A stretch of DNA of 64,000 nt, taken from Orbaceae bacterium BiB (lineage in GTDB: Bacteria > Pseudomonadota > Gammaproteobacteria > Enterobacterales > Orbaceae). The notes below the pieces were generated by a model that saw nothing but the letters and a program-made list of their open reading frames with translations, searched no databases and was not told the origin of the DNA. Below, piece by piece: positions 1 to 8,299 of this stretch (its first letter is position 1; each line of letters opens with the position of its first letter). Position numbers and translations under genes: made by a program. The stretch lies in NCBI GenBank assembly GCA_036251205.1, contig CP133958.1:558001-622000 (forward strand), given 5' to 3'.

Positions 1-783
1 AAAACCATAAGCCGTAAACATAAATAATGGGATCCATGCATTGAATGTTCCCCAAGCCGGTTCAGCTAAAAAACGCGGAATGGCAATTCCCCAAAAACGA
101 CGAGTGCGAACAATATCTTTAGCTGGCATTTTTTTGGTATTTGATTCGGAATGCCCTGCTTCTTGACCAGATAAAATATATTTACGCTCTTCGTCTGATA
201 AATGTTTTTGTTCGGTTGGATGACGATATAGCCAAAACCAAAATAAGCCCCAAACTAAACTAAGTAAACCACATAATACAAAGGCCCATTGCCAACTATG
301 AAATAATACCGCCCAAGCAACTAATGGCGGAGCAATCATTGCACCAATGGATGATCCTAGATTAAACCACCCCACCGCAATTGAACGTTCCTTGGCTGGG
401 AACCACTCACTGGTAGCTTTTAAACCAGCAGGAATCATTGCCGCTTCTGTTGCACCAACGGCGCCTCGCATAAAAGCTAAGCCGATCCAGCTACCTGAAA
501 ACGCGGTACCAATACAAAAAAGTGACCATAAAATTGCAAAAATAGCATAGCCTAGACGAGTACCGAGTAAATCTAAAACATAGCCGGCAACAGGTTGCAT
601 AATGGTATAACAAGCGGAGTAAGCGGCAACAACATATGAGTATTGTTGGGTTGTTAATCCCATAACATCATTTAACACCGGTGCAACGACAGCCATTGAG
701 TTACGCGTCAAATAACCTAATATTGTTCCAACCGTAACTAAAGCTATCATATACCAACGTAGCCCTTTTATTCTTTTTATCAT
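1..783 (-). CDS. exuT: Hexuronate MFS transporter ExuT (3' end cut by window edge)
   Basis: Proton-driven uptake of galacturonate and glucuronate across the inner membrane. The ATG is at 783 and 261 codons are visible before the left edge, with no stop, so this is the N-terminal 60% of a roughly 430-residue protein. The start MIKRIKGLRWYMIALVTVG, the YLTRN segment, the motif EWFPAKERSIAVG and the stretch PRFLAEPAWGTFNAWIPLFM match ExuT of enteric bacteria almost residue for residue (ACS family of the major facilitator superfamily). Hydrophobic helices alternate with short loops as expected for a 12-TM carrier. It is divergent from exuR, and the shared 265-bp spacer holds a FadR/ExuR-type palindrome and a CRP-like site. 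Repression by ExuR and activation by CRP are therefore likely; this is inference. The identity is secure although the C-terminus is not seen. Confidence 0.93.
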   Translation of the reverse strand, partial: MIKRIKGLRWYMIALVTVGTILGYLTRNSMAVVAPVLNDVMGLTTQQYSYVVAAYSACYTIMQPVAGYVLDLLGTRLGYAIFAILWSLFCIGTAFSGSWIGLAFMRGAVGATEAAMIPAGLKATSEWFPAKERSIAVGWFNLGSSIGAMIAPPLVAWAVLFHSWQWAFVLCGLLSLVWGLFWFWLYRHPTEQKHLSDEERKYILSGQEAGHSESNTKKMPAKDIVRTRRFWGIAIPRFLAEPAWGTFNAWIPLFMFTAYGF

Positions 784-814
784 AAAATCCTCAATAAGTA
801 TTATATTTCGTTTA

Positions 815-831
815 AAGTTGTAAGACAACTT
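815..831. promoter_or_regulatory. Probable ExuR operator
   Basis: A perfect 7-bp inverted repeat with a 3-bp spacer, AAGTTGTAAGACAACTT. Its core TTGTAAGACAA fits the TNGTNNNACNA pattern bound by FadR-subfamily GntR regulators, to which ExuR belongs. It lies 32 bp upstream of the exuT start in the exuT-exuR spacer, a good position for repression of exuT. Confidence 0.65.
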
Positions 832-859
832 ATACTACCATATAAGACATAATGATTTT

Positions 860-875
860 TTTGACATACATCACA
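860..875 (-). promoter_or_regulatory. Candidate CRP site between exuT and exuR
   Basis: On the minus strand TGTGATGTATGTCAAA matches 9 of the 10 conserved positions of TGTGA-N6-TCACA. It lies about 77 bp upstream of the exuT start, next to the ExuR palindrome. On the plus strand the same bases include TTGACA (861-866) followed after 16 bp by TATTTT, a possible exuR promoter. Confidence 0.5.
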
Positions 876-1048
876 CTTTTATTATTTTGATTAATTTATT
901 AGGTGATGAGATTAATAAATTTATTTTTGTATTATAGATTATTTAAAGATGTGATAATTATGGTAAAATTTGTAGTATTTATTGTTTAAAGCAGCTTATT
1001 TACATGTTATTTTAAACAAAATTCGATAAGACAAAATTCCGATAAGAT

Positions 1049-1837
1049 ATGCTTAATATGATTGAATATGATGATAACCAACGTTTATATCAAATAGTTG
1101 CCGCAAAATTAAAAGAACAAATAGTTAACAATACTTATCAGCTTGGTGGAAAATTACCCGCCGAACGACTAATTTGTGAAGAGTATAATGTAAGCCGTTC
1201 TGTTGTCCGAGAAGCTATCATCATGTTAGAGGTTGAAGGTTTTGTTGAGGCGAGAAAAGGATCTGGGATTCATGTCATCTCAGTTAATCCTAAAAATGAA
1301 AATGTATCGGCTAATAAAGGATTAGAATTTGCAAGCTGTGGCCCTTTTGAACTACTGCAGGCACGACAGCTTATCGAGAGTAATATTGCAGAATTTGCGG
1401 CAACTCAAATTACCAAAGAAGATATCGTCAAACTGTTAGAAATTCAACATAATGCACGTAAAGAAGATCGTTTTAGAGATTCAGAATGGGATTTAAAATT
1501 TCATATCCAAATAGCCTCTATAACGCGTAATACGGCTTTAATCAAAATTGTAAATGAAATCTGGAGCCAACGTGTCCTCAACCCTTATTGGCGTAAACTA
1601 CATGAACACGTCGATGCTAAAGCGATTGAAAGTTGGTGTGAGGAGCATGACAATATTTTAAATGCGCTCATCAATAAAGATCCTTATGCAGCCAAACATG
1701 CTATGTGGCAACATCTTGAAAATACTAAGAAAATGCTATTTAATGCAGCCAGTGATGACTTTGAAACCAGTATTGATCGCTATATGTTCTCAGAAAACCC
1801 AGTAGTGAATATTGATACTCCACCCATTAGAAAGTAA
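1049..1837 (+). CDS. exuR: Hexuronate regulon repressor ExuR (GntR/FadR family)
   Basis: DNA-binding repressor of hexuronate uptake and catabolism. Residues about 10-75 form the GntR winged helix-turn-helix ([21 protein letters not shown], then the wing GSGIHVIS). The remainder is the all-helical FCD effector domain, with conserved stretches [20 protein letters not shown] and [15 protein letters not shown]. The match to enteric ExuR runs to the C-terminus (ENPVVNIDT), and 262 residues is near the family length. ATG codons at 1049 and 1058 are both possible starts; no strong ribosome site separates them. The gene is divergent from exuT, which supports ExuR over the closely related UxuR. A hairpin at 1856-1879 follows the stop. 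Confidence 0.95.
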   Translation: MLNMIEYDDNQRLYQIVAAKLKEQIVNNTYQLGGKLPAERLICEEYNVSRSVVREAIIMLEVEGFVEARKGSGIHVISVNPKNENVSANKGLEFASCGPFELLQARQLIESNIAEFAATQITKEDIVKLLEIQHNARKEDRFRDSEWDLKFHIQIASITRNTALIKIVNEIWSQRVLNPYWRKLHEHVDAKAIESWCEEHDNILNALINKDPYAAKHAMWQHLENTKKMLFNAASDDFETSIDRYMFSENPVVNIDTPPIRK

Positions 1838-1855
1838 CAAAAATTAATAAAAATA

Positions 1856-1879
1856 CAAAGCCCTTTAACTCGGGCTTTG
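1856..1879. terminator. Bidirectional terminator between exuR and yicC
   Basis: An 8-bp perfect stem (CAAAGCCC / GGGCTTTG) with an 8-nt loop separates the convergent exuR and yicC genes. The T-rich side faces the minus strand, so it should end yicC transcription most efficiently. Confidence 0.75.
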
Positions 1880-1914
1880 CATCATTACCAAAAACAGATA
1901 AAACTTATGGCTAC

Positions 1915-2781
1915 TTACTCAATATTTTGAATCTGTTCTCTCATCTGTTCAATCAATACCTTTAACTCAATCGCTGATGCTGTAATATCAGCATTAATGG
2001 ATTTTGAAGCAATGGTATTGGATTCTCGATTAAACTCTTGCATCATAAAATCTAAACGACGACCGACAGCTTCGTTCTTTTTCAATATTGAATAGGTCTC
2101 TTTTACGTGGGTTGATAAACGATCTAACTCTTCTGCAACATCAATTTTTTGAGCAATTAAAATAAGTTCAAGTTCTAAGCGGTTAGGCTCTAATTCAGCA
2201 GCGACTTCCTCTAAGCGACTTTTTAGTTTATCTTTTTGCCATACTAAAATCTCAGGCATTAGTTCACGAATTTTATTAATCTCAACAGTAATACCTTCTA
2301 ACCGTTGTACGATAAGTGCTTTTAACGCTTCCCCTTCTCGTTCACGAACGGTAATAAAATCATCAATCGCAACGTCTAATGCAGCTAAAATTTCTTGCGA
2401 AATGGTATCTAAATCCTGCTCTTTCGCTGACATCACCCCCGGCCAACGGAGTACATCGACAACATTAATTTCACCAGATACAGCCTCATCTTTAATCCAA
2501 TTGGCGGCATGTAATAACTGTTTCGCTAAATCTTTATTCAAACATAACTCTTGGTGTTGATTAGCAAGATCTAATTCAAAACGTAAATTACACTCAACTT
2601 TACCTCGCGTTAATTTATTTCTTAACTTTTCACGAATAATCGGTTCAAGTGAACGTAACTGTTCAGGTAAACGAATATAAGTTTCTAAGTAACGCTGATT
2701 AACTGAACGAAGCTCCCACGCTGCGTGTCCCCAATTAGCATTAGTTTCTTTTCTCGCATAAGCGGTCATGCTACGTATCAT
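1915..2781 (-). CDS. yicC: YicC family endoribonuclease
   Basis: YicC-family protein; family members have been described as endoribonucleases acting in RNA turnover. The 288 residues equal the usual family length. The N-terminus MIRSMTAYARKE, the segment ELRSVNQRYLETYIRLPEQ and the C-terminal block VGRRLDFMMQEFNRESNTIASKS are hallmark YicC sequences, covering the YicC-like N-terminal and DUF1732 C-terminal domains. No signal peptide or membrane segment is present, so it is cytoplasmic. It is divergent from rph, an arrangement shared with Escherichia coli. The start is well fixed by similarity. Identity is certain; the physiological RNA substrate cannot be read from the sequence. Confidence 0.95.
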   Translation of the reverse strand: MIRSMTAYARKETNANWGHAAWELRSVNQRYLETYIRLPEQLRSLEPIIREKLRNKLTRGKVECNLRFELDLANQHQELCLNKDLAKQLLHAANWIKDEAVSGEINVVDVLRWPGVMSAKEQDLDTISQEILAALDVAIDDFITVREREGEALKALIVQRLEGITVEINKIRELMPEILVWQKDKLKSRLEEVAAELEPNRLELELILIAQKIDVAEELDRLSTHVKETYSILKKNEAVGRRLDFMMQEFNRESNTIASKSINADITASAIELKVLIEQMREQIQNIE

Positions 2782-2834
2782 AATAAGTGCCCTAAAATTA
2801 ATAAAAGTTTGTAGGCATTATAACATAAATTCTG

Positions 2835-2840
2835 TATAAT
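2835..2840 (+). promoter_or_regulatory. -10 box of the rph-pyrE promoter
   Basis: A perfect TATAAT lies 98 bp upstream of the rph ATG in the yicC-rph spacer. A weak -35-like TAGGCA lies 17 bp upstream of it. This is the best promoter candidate for the rph-pyrE transcript. Confidence 0.5.
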
Positions 2841-2937
2841 ACGCTCTTAGCTTAGGCTAAACATTGCAAAATCTTAATGTAATGTCCCCCTAGTACAACA
2901 TAAAACGTAATAGATAAAATCAAAATTGGAGAAACAA

Positions 2938-3657
2938 ATGCGCCCTTCCGGCCGAACAGCGGAACAAATCCGTCCAATAAAAATTACCCGTCACTATACA
3001 AAACACGCTGAAGGATCTGTTTTAATTGAGTTTGGCGAAACTAAAGTGCTTTGTAATGCCACTGTTGAAGAAGGTGTTCCTCGTTTCCTAAAAGGACAAA
3101 ACAAAGGTTGGATAACAGCCGAATATGGGATGTTACCAAGAGCAACAAATACTCGTACCCAACGAGAAGCGGCAAAAGGTAAACAGAGTGGCCGTACAAT
3201 GGAGATCCAACGCTTAATTGCTCGTTCTTTACGTGCAGCAGTTGATCTTGAAAAATTAGGTGAATATACCATTACACTTGATTGTGACGTTATTCAAGCC
3301 GATGGCGGTACCCGAACTGCATCCATTTCTGGCGCATGTGTAGCTCTGTATGACGCATTAAGTTCGATGGTCGAAAAAGGCTCATTAAAAACGAATCCAT
3401 TCAAAGGATTCATTGCGGCTGTTTCTGTCGGTATTGTTGATGGTAAAGCCTTATGCGATCTTGAATATGTTGAAGATTCTAATGCAGAAACAGATATGAA
3501 TGTCATTATGACTGCTGATAGTAAAATGATCGAAATACAAGGTACTGCTGAAGGCGTTCCTTTTACTCATGCAGAATTACTAACATTATTAGATTTAGCC
3601 CAAAATGGGATTAACGATATTGTTCAAGCACAAAAATTAGCCTTGAATATTGTTTAA
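2938..3657 (+). CDS. rph: Ribonuclease PH
   Basis: Phosphorolytic 3'-5' exoribonuclease that trims tRNA 3' ends. I set the start at ATG 2938 because GGAG lies 6 nt upstream and the protein then begins [13 protein letters not shown], the standard RNase PH start; an in-frame TTG at 2926 would add four residues. At 239 residues it is full length, with the phosphate-binding [15 protein letters not shown] segment and the acidic metal-site stretch [14 protein letters not shown]. It is upstream of pyrE, separated by a terminator-like hairpin directly after the stop, the classic arrangement in which rph translation sets pyrE attenuation. Unlike the E. coli K-12 allele, it is not frameshifted. Confidence 0.97.
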   Translation: MRPSGRTAEQIRPIKITRHYTKHAEGSVLIEFGETKVLCNATVEEGVPRFLKGQNKGWITAEYGMLPRATNTRTQREAAKGKQSGRTMEIQRLIARSLRAAVDLEKLGEYTITLDCDVIQADGGTRTASISGACVALYDALSSMVEKGSLKTNPFKGFIAAVSVGIVDGKALCDLEYVEDSNAETDMNVIMTADSKMIEIQGTAEGVPFTHAELLTLLDLAQNGINDIVQAQKLALNIV

Positions 3658-3665
3658 TAGAGATG

Positions 3666-3692
3666 AAAGCGACCTTAGTCGCTTTATTTTTA
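3666..3692 (+). promoter_or_regulatory. pyrE attenuator (terminator hairpin)
   Basis: A 7-bp stem AAAGCGA / TCGCTTT with a 6-nt loop is followed by ATTTTTAT. It begins 9 nt after the rph stop and ends 50 nt before pyrE. In enteric bacteria a hairpin in this position ends transcription unless ribosomes translating rph follow RNA polymerase closely when UTP is low. The same use here is inferred from position and structure. Confidence 0.7.
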
Positions 3693-3741
3693 TGCAAATT
3701 GATGAGTAGTAATGGCAAGTTAAGATCTGGGGAAAAATAAA

Positions 3742-4386
3742 ATGAAGTCATATAAACGACAATTTATTCAGTTCGCTCTTGAAAGAGAAGTATTAAGATT
3801 CGGCGAATTTACATTGAAATCAGGGCGAAAAAGTCCTTACTTTTTTAACGCAGGCTTATTTAATACCGGCAAAGATCTCGCTCTATTAGGGCGCTTTTAT
3901 GCTGAAGCATTAATTGATGCTAATATTGCTTATGATGTTATTTTTGGTCCTGCCTATAAAGGGATCCCGATTGTTTCAGCAACAGTTGTAGCCTTGTCTG
4001 AGCACCATAATATTGAAGTTCCTTACTGTTTTAACCGTAAAGAAGCCAAAGATCATGGCGAAGGTGGTAATCTAGTCGGCAGTTCAATTCAAAATAAACG
4101 TGTCATGTTAGTGGATGATGTTATTACCGCAGGAACTGCAATTCGTGAATCAATGCAAATTCTTGAAAATAATCACTCAAAACTATCAGGTGTTTTGATC
4201 AGTCTTGATCGACAAGAGAAAGGTCGCGGTGAGCTATCTGCAATACAGGAAATCAAACAAGCTTACCATTGTGATGTTATTTCTATTATCACATTAGCTG
4301 ATTTAATCGAATATTTAGAACAAGATGGTAAAACTGCAGAGTTAGAACTGGTTAAAGCTTATCGCAAAACATATGGTATAAATTAA
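3742..4386 (+). CDS. pyrE: Orotate phosphoribosyltransferase
   Basis: Converts orotate and PRPP to orotidine 5'-phosphate in de novo pyrimidine synthesis (cytoplasm, dimer). The PRPP-binding motif [13 protein letters not shown] occupies residues 121-133. The flexible catalytic loop [11 protein letters not shown] is at about 99-109 and [13 protein letters not shown] near the N-terminus. The length of 214 residues is typical. The ribosome site GGGGAA lies about 8 nt before the ATG. It follows rph across the attenuator hairpin and is ended by a strong terminator at 4418-4446. Expression is probably governed by UTP-sensing attenuation together with the rph promoter. Confidence 0.97.
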   Translation: MKSYKRQFIQFALEREVLRFGEFTLKSGRKSPYFFNAGLFNTGKDLALLGRFYAEALIDANIAYDVIFGPAYKGIPIVSATVVALSEHHNIEVPYCFNRKEAKDHGEGGNLVGSSIQNKRVMLVDDVITAGTAIRESMQILENNHSKLSGVLISLDRQEKGRGELSAIQEIKQAYHCDVISIITLADLIEYLEQDGKTAELELVKAYRKTYGIN

Positions 4387-4417
4387 TAGCGATTATACCG
4401 TTTTGCTCTTCTTCTAT

Positions 4418-4446
4418 AAGCGCTAAATAGCGCTTTATTTTTTTCC
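4418..4446 (+). terminator. Rho-independent terminator after pyrE
   Basis: Stem AAGCGCT / AGCGCTT with a 4-nt loop, followed by TATTTTTTT. It lies 32 bp after the pyrE stop. Confidence 0.88.
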
Positions 4447-4586
4447 ATCCCTTTACAAATTATTACATAAACAAAACATCTATATTTTTTTATCACGTTA
4501 CTATACATATCAGTATCACTTAATCACTGGTTTTCTATTGAGTATTTAGTTTTATACTTTAAATAATTAACGATATAGGTAATAAA

Positions 4587-5684
4587 ATGAAAAAAAAATT
4601 ATTAATCGCATTGTTATTCAATCTAGGAGTGATCTCAATGTCGCACGCCAATATGGTACCAAATATAATTAGCCCTGCAACCAGTACTCTAGAATTTCAA
4701 CAACTTAAATATGGTAAAGATGCTATTGCTGTCGGTAAAATAAATACCAGTGTCACCAATATTATCGCACTAAAACCAGATACCGCTGAGTTTTCAGTAA
4801 CCTATGTTACTGAAGGTGAAACGCCAAATGATGCATCAAATCGTAATGCAAAAAATATGAAGATCTTTAATGAATACCTAAATCAACTCGGTATTTCTGA
4901 CGATAACTTAACAACGATCGGTTACCAAAACTATCAACAAGAGCAACAACAAGTTATTTATAATCAAGCTAAACGTTATACTTCAACATTTACTGTTTAT
5001 TTAGATATTGATAATAAACAATTTTTTGATGTCGTTAATGTACTTGATCAAAACCAAATTAATGGTATTAAGCAAGATAGTGATAATAAATATTATCTAT
5101 TCAAAATTCAAGGCGCCAGTGATTCCGAATCAGCAGCTAAGCAACTTAGCCAACAAAAATACCAACTTATTGTAAATCAATTAAAGAAATTGGGTATTAA
5201 TAATATCTCTGTAGCCAGTTACGATACTGAGATCGATTCACCAGAATCTGAGACGGTAAAAAAATACTATGTGCAAAATACCATCAAAATTAAAGTTAAT
5301 GATTTTACCCTACTTGGTAAAATTATTGCGAAGGCACAAGAGCTAAAAATGACAGTTAACAATGATATGAATTATAGTGTTTCAGAATCCGCAAAAAATG
5401 CCGTTTTAGCCAAATATGAACAAACTATTTATCAGGAGCTTGCTGCAAAAGCAACACGATTGCTTGGTCAACAATATCAATTAGGCGTACCATCAACACT
5501 TAATAGTACTGAAAATAGTTATAACTTGCAGCCGAGAAATTATGGCTATAACCGAGCGATGGTTAATGTGGGTCAGTCTCAACTATTTGAAGCTCAGGAT
5601 ATTGATATTCAAGCACCTACTGAATTTACAATTTCATTAACGATGTCAGGTACTTTTGAGATTATTAAACATATCAATCGATAA
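4587..5684 (+). CDS. Periplasmic SIMPL-domain (DUF541) protein
   Basis: Secreted protein of the SIMPL/DUF541 family, which includes YggE, linked with oxidative stress defence; its biochemical role is not established. Residues 1-21 form a signal peptide (MKKKLLIALLFNLGVISMSHA). The mature part shows the family pattern: VGKINTSV, then ALKPDTAEFSVTYVTEGETP, an N-rich helix with NLTTIGYQNYQQ, and a repeat of the beta-helix-beta layout towards the C-terminus. At 365 residues it is longer than YggE, and glutamine and asparagine are abundant. It stands alone between two terminators, so it is probably monocistronic. A short tandem repeat and a terminator follow the stop. Family assignment is confident; the gene name is left open. 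Confidence 0.85.
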   Translation: MKKKLLIALLFNLGVISMSHANMVPNIISPATSTLEFQQLKYGKDAIAVGKINTSVTNIIALKPDTAEFSVTYVTEGETPNDASNRNAKNMKIFNEYLNQLGISDDNLTTIGYQNYQQEQQQVIYNQAKRYTSTFTVYLDIDNKQFFDVVNVLDQNQINGIKQDSDNKYYLFKIQGASDSESAAKQLSQQKYQLIVNQLKKLGINNISVASYDTEIDSPESETVKKYYVQNTIKIKVNDFTLLGKIIAKAQELKMTVNNDMNYSVSESAKNAVLAKYEQTIYQELAAKATRLLGQQYQLGVPSTLNSTENSYNLQPRNYGYNRAMVNVGQSQLFEAQDIDIQAPTEFTISLTMSGTFEIIKHINR

Positions 5685-5704
5685 TTTTTAGAGAACTTAT
5701 TTTT

Positions 5705-5761
5705 ATAATACTTGGTTTTATAACACCTGGTTTATGACACCTGGTTTATGACACTTAGTTT
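5705..5761. repeat. Short tandem repeat, about four 14-bp units
   Basis: Four imperfect head-to-tail units of 14-15 bp, consensus ATGACACCTGGTTT, run from just after the SIMPL gene stop to its terminator. The first copies read ATAATACTTGG and ATAACACCTGG, the last ATGACACTTAG. It is too short and too degenerate to be a CRISPR array. Slippage duplication is the simplest explanation. Confidence 0.75.
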
Positions 5762-5764
5762 TTA

Positions 5765-5796
5765 GGGGACTTGTTATTGAAGAAGTCCCCTTTTAT
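5765..5796 (+). terminator. Terminator after the SIMPL gene
   Basis: An 8-bp stem GGGGACTT / AAGTCCCC with a 10-nt loop is followed by TTTTAT. It separates the SIMPL gene from convergent dinB. Confidence 0.82.
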
Positions 5797-5808
5797 CTTC
5801 TCACTAAC

Positions 5809-6885
5809 TCAATTATCGTCATGATATTTTAGAGATAATTGTTTATCTAATTGTGGATCAATTAAAGTAACATGAAAACCAATCAATCTAACTCCCCGTT
5901 CTTTACGTCTTTCTAGCCAGATCTGCTCGGCTAACGTAATTAAATCCTGTTTATTAAGCTTGGGGTAGATATGTTCTTGAGTAGTAAGCTGAAAATCATT
6001 AAATTTAAATTTAACCCCTTGTCTAGCAATCGATAAATCACTACGTACTTTAGCTAAACGCTGTTCAAGCTCATCATAAAGTGAATCAAAAAAAGGCAAA
6101 CACTCTTGCCAGGTATAAATATCATTGGCAATAGTACGTTCAACACCGACTGATTTGCGCTGCCGATCATTATTCACTTCACGATCATCAATACCTTGAC
6201 ATCGTTCATATAAAATTCGACCAAACTTACCAAATTGGTTAAGTAACTGGGTTAAGTCAAAAGTGACAATGTCACGACAGTAGAATAATCCTAATTCTGC
6301 TAATTTTTTTTCTGTAACCTTGCCAACCCCAGGAATTTTTTTCAATGGCAAATTAGCAATAAAATGTTCAACTTGTTGTGGGGTAATAACATATTGACCA
6401 TTAGGTTTATTCATATCCGAGGCAATTTTAGCTAAAAATTTTAAAGGTGCAATACCCGCTGAAGCGGTTAAATTAAGCTCATCAGCAATTTTTTGCCTAA
6501 TATCTTGCGCGATTAATGTCGCTGAACCATGAAATAGAGGGCAATCAGTCACATCCAAATAAGCTTCATCTAAAGATAAAGCCTCAATTAATGAAGTATA
6601 ACGTTTAAAGATTTGATGAATTTGATTAGAAACATCTTTATAAACTTGATGACGTCCGGCGATGATTTTAAGATTTGGACATAGCTTAATCGCTTGCGCC
6701 ATAGGCATCGCACTATGAATACCATATTGTCGTGCCGGATAATTAGCGGTAGCAACTACTCCACGTTTTTTAGGATCTCCGCCTACAGCAATCGGAATAT
6801 TCCGATAACGCGGGTTATCTCGCATCTCAACGGCTGCATAAAAGCAGTCCATATCAATATGAATAATTTTTTTTGTCCGATCCAT
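5809..6885 (-). CDS. dinB: DNA polymerase IV (Y family)
   Basis: Error-prone translesion DNA polymerase. The catalytic carboxylates are visible as D11 in HIDMDCFYAAVE and D106/E107 in SLDEAYLDVTD. The palm and fingers are followed by a helix-hairpin-helix stretch (KKIPGVGKVTEKKLAELG) and a little-finger domain. The length of 358 residues is near the 351 of E. coli. The protein ends SLKYHDDN and lacks a recognisable QLVLGL-type beta-clamp peptide at the extreme C-terminus, although LDKQLSL could serve. A LexA-like box 25 bp upstream of the start indicates SOS control. It is monocistronic and convergent with the SIMPL gene. Confidence 0.96.
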   Translation of the reverse strand: MDRTKKIIHIDMDCFYAAVEMRDNPRYRNIPIAVGGDPKKRGVVATANYPARQYGIHSAMPMAQAIKLCPNLKIIAGRHQVYKDVSNQIHQIFKRYTSLIEALSLDEAYLDVTDCPLFHGSATLIAQDIRQKIADELNLTASAGIAPLKFLAKIASDMNKPNGQYVITPQQVEHFIANLPLKKIPGVGKVTEKKLAELGLFYCRDIVTFDLTQLLNQFGKFGRILYERCQGIDDREVNNDRQRKSVGVERTIANDIYTWQECLPFFDSLYDELEQRLAKVRSDLSIARQGVKFKFNDFQLTTQEHIYPKLNKQDLITLAEQIWLERRKERGVRLIGFHVTLIDPQLDKQLSLKYHDDN

Positions 6886-6909
6886 TCCACAAACACAATT
6901 AACAACAAG

Positions 6910-6925
6910 CTGTATAAATATACAA
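6910..6925 (-). promoter_or_regulatory. LexA (SOS) box of dinB
   Basis: CTGTATAAATATACAA on the plus strand matches CTGT-N8-ACAG at 7 of 8 conserved positions and has the usual AT-rich centre. It ends 25 bp upstream of the dinB start, the expected position for LexA repression. Confidence 0.72.
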
Positions 6926-7029
6926 TATATACTAAATTTTAAATCTCGACTATATCAATTTAGTATCACTACCCTATTTTACGAAATACTGGCATAATAA
7001 GGACATCTGTTTATAAATAAGTTATTATT

Positions 7030-7680
7030 GTGTCTGAATCTACTATATCGAATAAACTATGCGATCGTTTTCGTAATTTTTACCCTGTTGTCATTGATAT
7101 TGAAACTTCTGGTTTCGATTGTAAAAATAATGCAGTACTTGAAATAGCCGCTATTTCCTTAAAAATGAATGCAGAGGGTTGGCTCAATGTGGATCAAAAA
7201 ATTCACTTTCATGTTAATCCCTTTGAAGGTGCAATTCTCGAGCCAGCTGCGCTAGCATTTAATGGTATCGATCCAACTAATCCTCTACGTGGTGCCGTTG
7301 ATGAACCTGTCGCTTTGGAAGCTATTTTTAAAATGGTGCGTCAAGGTATTAAAGACCAAAATTGTAATCGAGCGGTGATTGTGGCCCATAATGCACACTT
7401 TGATCATAGTTTTTTAATGGCTGCGGCTGAACGCTGTAAAGTAAAGCGTAATCCATTCCACCCTTTTGCTACTTTTGATACTGCATCATTAGCCGGTTTA
7501 GTCTATGGACAAACGGTCTTAGCCAAAGCCTGTGAAACAGCACAAATTCCATTTGATCAAAAAGAAGCTCACTCTGCATTATATGATACTGAAAAAACGG
7601 CAATACTGTTTTGTGAGATGGTTAATCGATGGAAATCGCTAGGTGGCTGGCCATTAAATCAAGATAGTAACAATAATTAG
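7030..7680 (+). CDS. rnt: Ribonuclease T
   Basis: DEDDh 3'-5' exoribonuclease that matures tRNA and other stable RNA 3' ends. The four motifs are visible: D23/E25 in VIDIETSGF, the HNAHFDHSF segment, and [13 protein letters not shown] carrying the catalytic histidine and last aspartate. The length of 216 residues matches the family, and the sequence aligns without gaps to enteric RNase T ([33 protein letters not shown]). The start is GTG at 7030. It is convergent with grxD across a shared terminator, as in many enteric genomes. Confidence 0.96.
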   Translation: MSESTISNKLCDRFRNFYPVVIDIETSGFDCKNNAVLEIAAISLKMNAEGWLNVDQKIHFHVNPFEGAILEPAALAFNGIDPTNPLRGAVDEPVALEAIFKMVRQGIKDQNCNRAVIVAHNAHFDHSFLMAAAERCKVKRNPFHPFATFDTASLAGLVYGQTVLAKACETAQIPFDQKEAHSALYDTEKTAILFCEMVNRWKSLGGWPLNQDSNNN

Positions 7681-7703
7681 AATATTGTATCTTAATTTAT
7701 AAT

Positions 7704-7733
7704 AAAAAAGGGAACTCAATGTTCCCTTTTTTT
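7704..7733. terminator. Bidirectional terminator between rnt and grxD
   Basis: GGGAAC / GTTCCC with a 5-nt loop, flanked by A6 on one side and T7 on the other, so it can act on both strands. Confidence 0.88.
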
Positions 7734-7750
7734 ATCAATAACATTGTATA

Positions 7751-8086
7751 TTATGCTGTTTGATATTTACTTGCAGCTTCTTTAATTAACGTCTGTAATT
7801 CACCTGATTGGAACATCTCAATCATAATATCACAACCACCAATAAGCTCACCTTCTACCCAGAGTTGTGGGAAAGTTGGCCAGTTAGCATATTTAGGAAG
7901 CTCAGCGCGAATATCAGGATTTTGTAAGATATCAACATAAGCGAATGGTACGCCACATTGTGATAAAAGCTGTGATGCTTGAGCAGAAAAACCACAGCTT
8001 GGTAATTTTGGAGAACCTTTCATATAAATAATAATTGGGTTTTCACTAATCTGTTTTTGGATTTTTTCAAGAGTTGTCATTGTCAT
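7751..8086 (-). CDS. grxD: Monothiol glutaredoxin GrxD (Grx4)
   Basis: Cytosolic monothiol glutaredoxin that carries [2Fe-2S] clusters, usually with BolA-type partners. The active-site CGFS is at residues 31-34, preceded by MKGSPKLPS and followed by the glutathione-binding WPTFPQLWV and GGCDI motifs. I start at ATG 8086 because AGGA lies 12 nt upstream. ATG 8080 gives MTTLEKIQ, also close to the enteric start, and the frame is open further to 8116. The length is 109-111 residues. It is monocistronic and convergent with rnt. Identity is secure; only the start is open. Confidence 0.94.
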   Translation of the reverse strand: MTMTTLEKIQKQISENPIIIYMKGSPKLPSCGFSAQASQLLSQCGVPFAYVDILQNPDIRAELPKYANWPTFPQLWVEGELIGGCDIMIEMFQSGELQTLIKEAASKYQTA

Positions 8087-8299
8087 AACTAAATTAATTC
8101 CTACAAAATAAGTCAAGTACTATACTAGGTTACTATATTAATACAAAAATGAGTAATAATATTTATCAAAAATACCGATTATTGTATTTATTATTTTTAA
8201 CCATATTGAGTTTAAATTCATAATATCAACCATTTAACCCTGTTTTTTGTAAGTGATTTGGTCTAAAATAGAGGCATGAATAACTGCCAGTAGCCAATT

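Noticed and set aside
5705-5761. CRISPR-like repeat
   Set aside because: Units are 14 bp and contiguous, without spacers, and no cas genes are present in the window.
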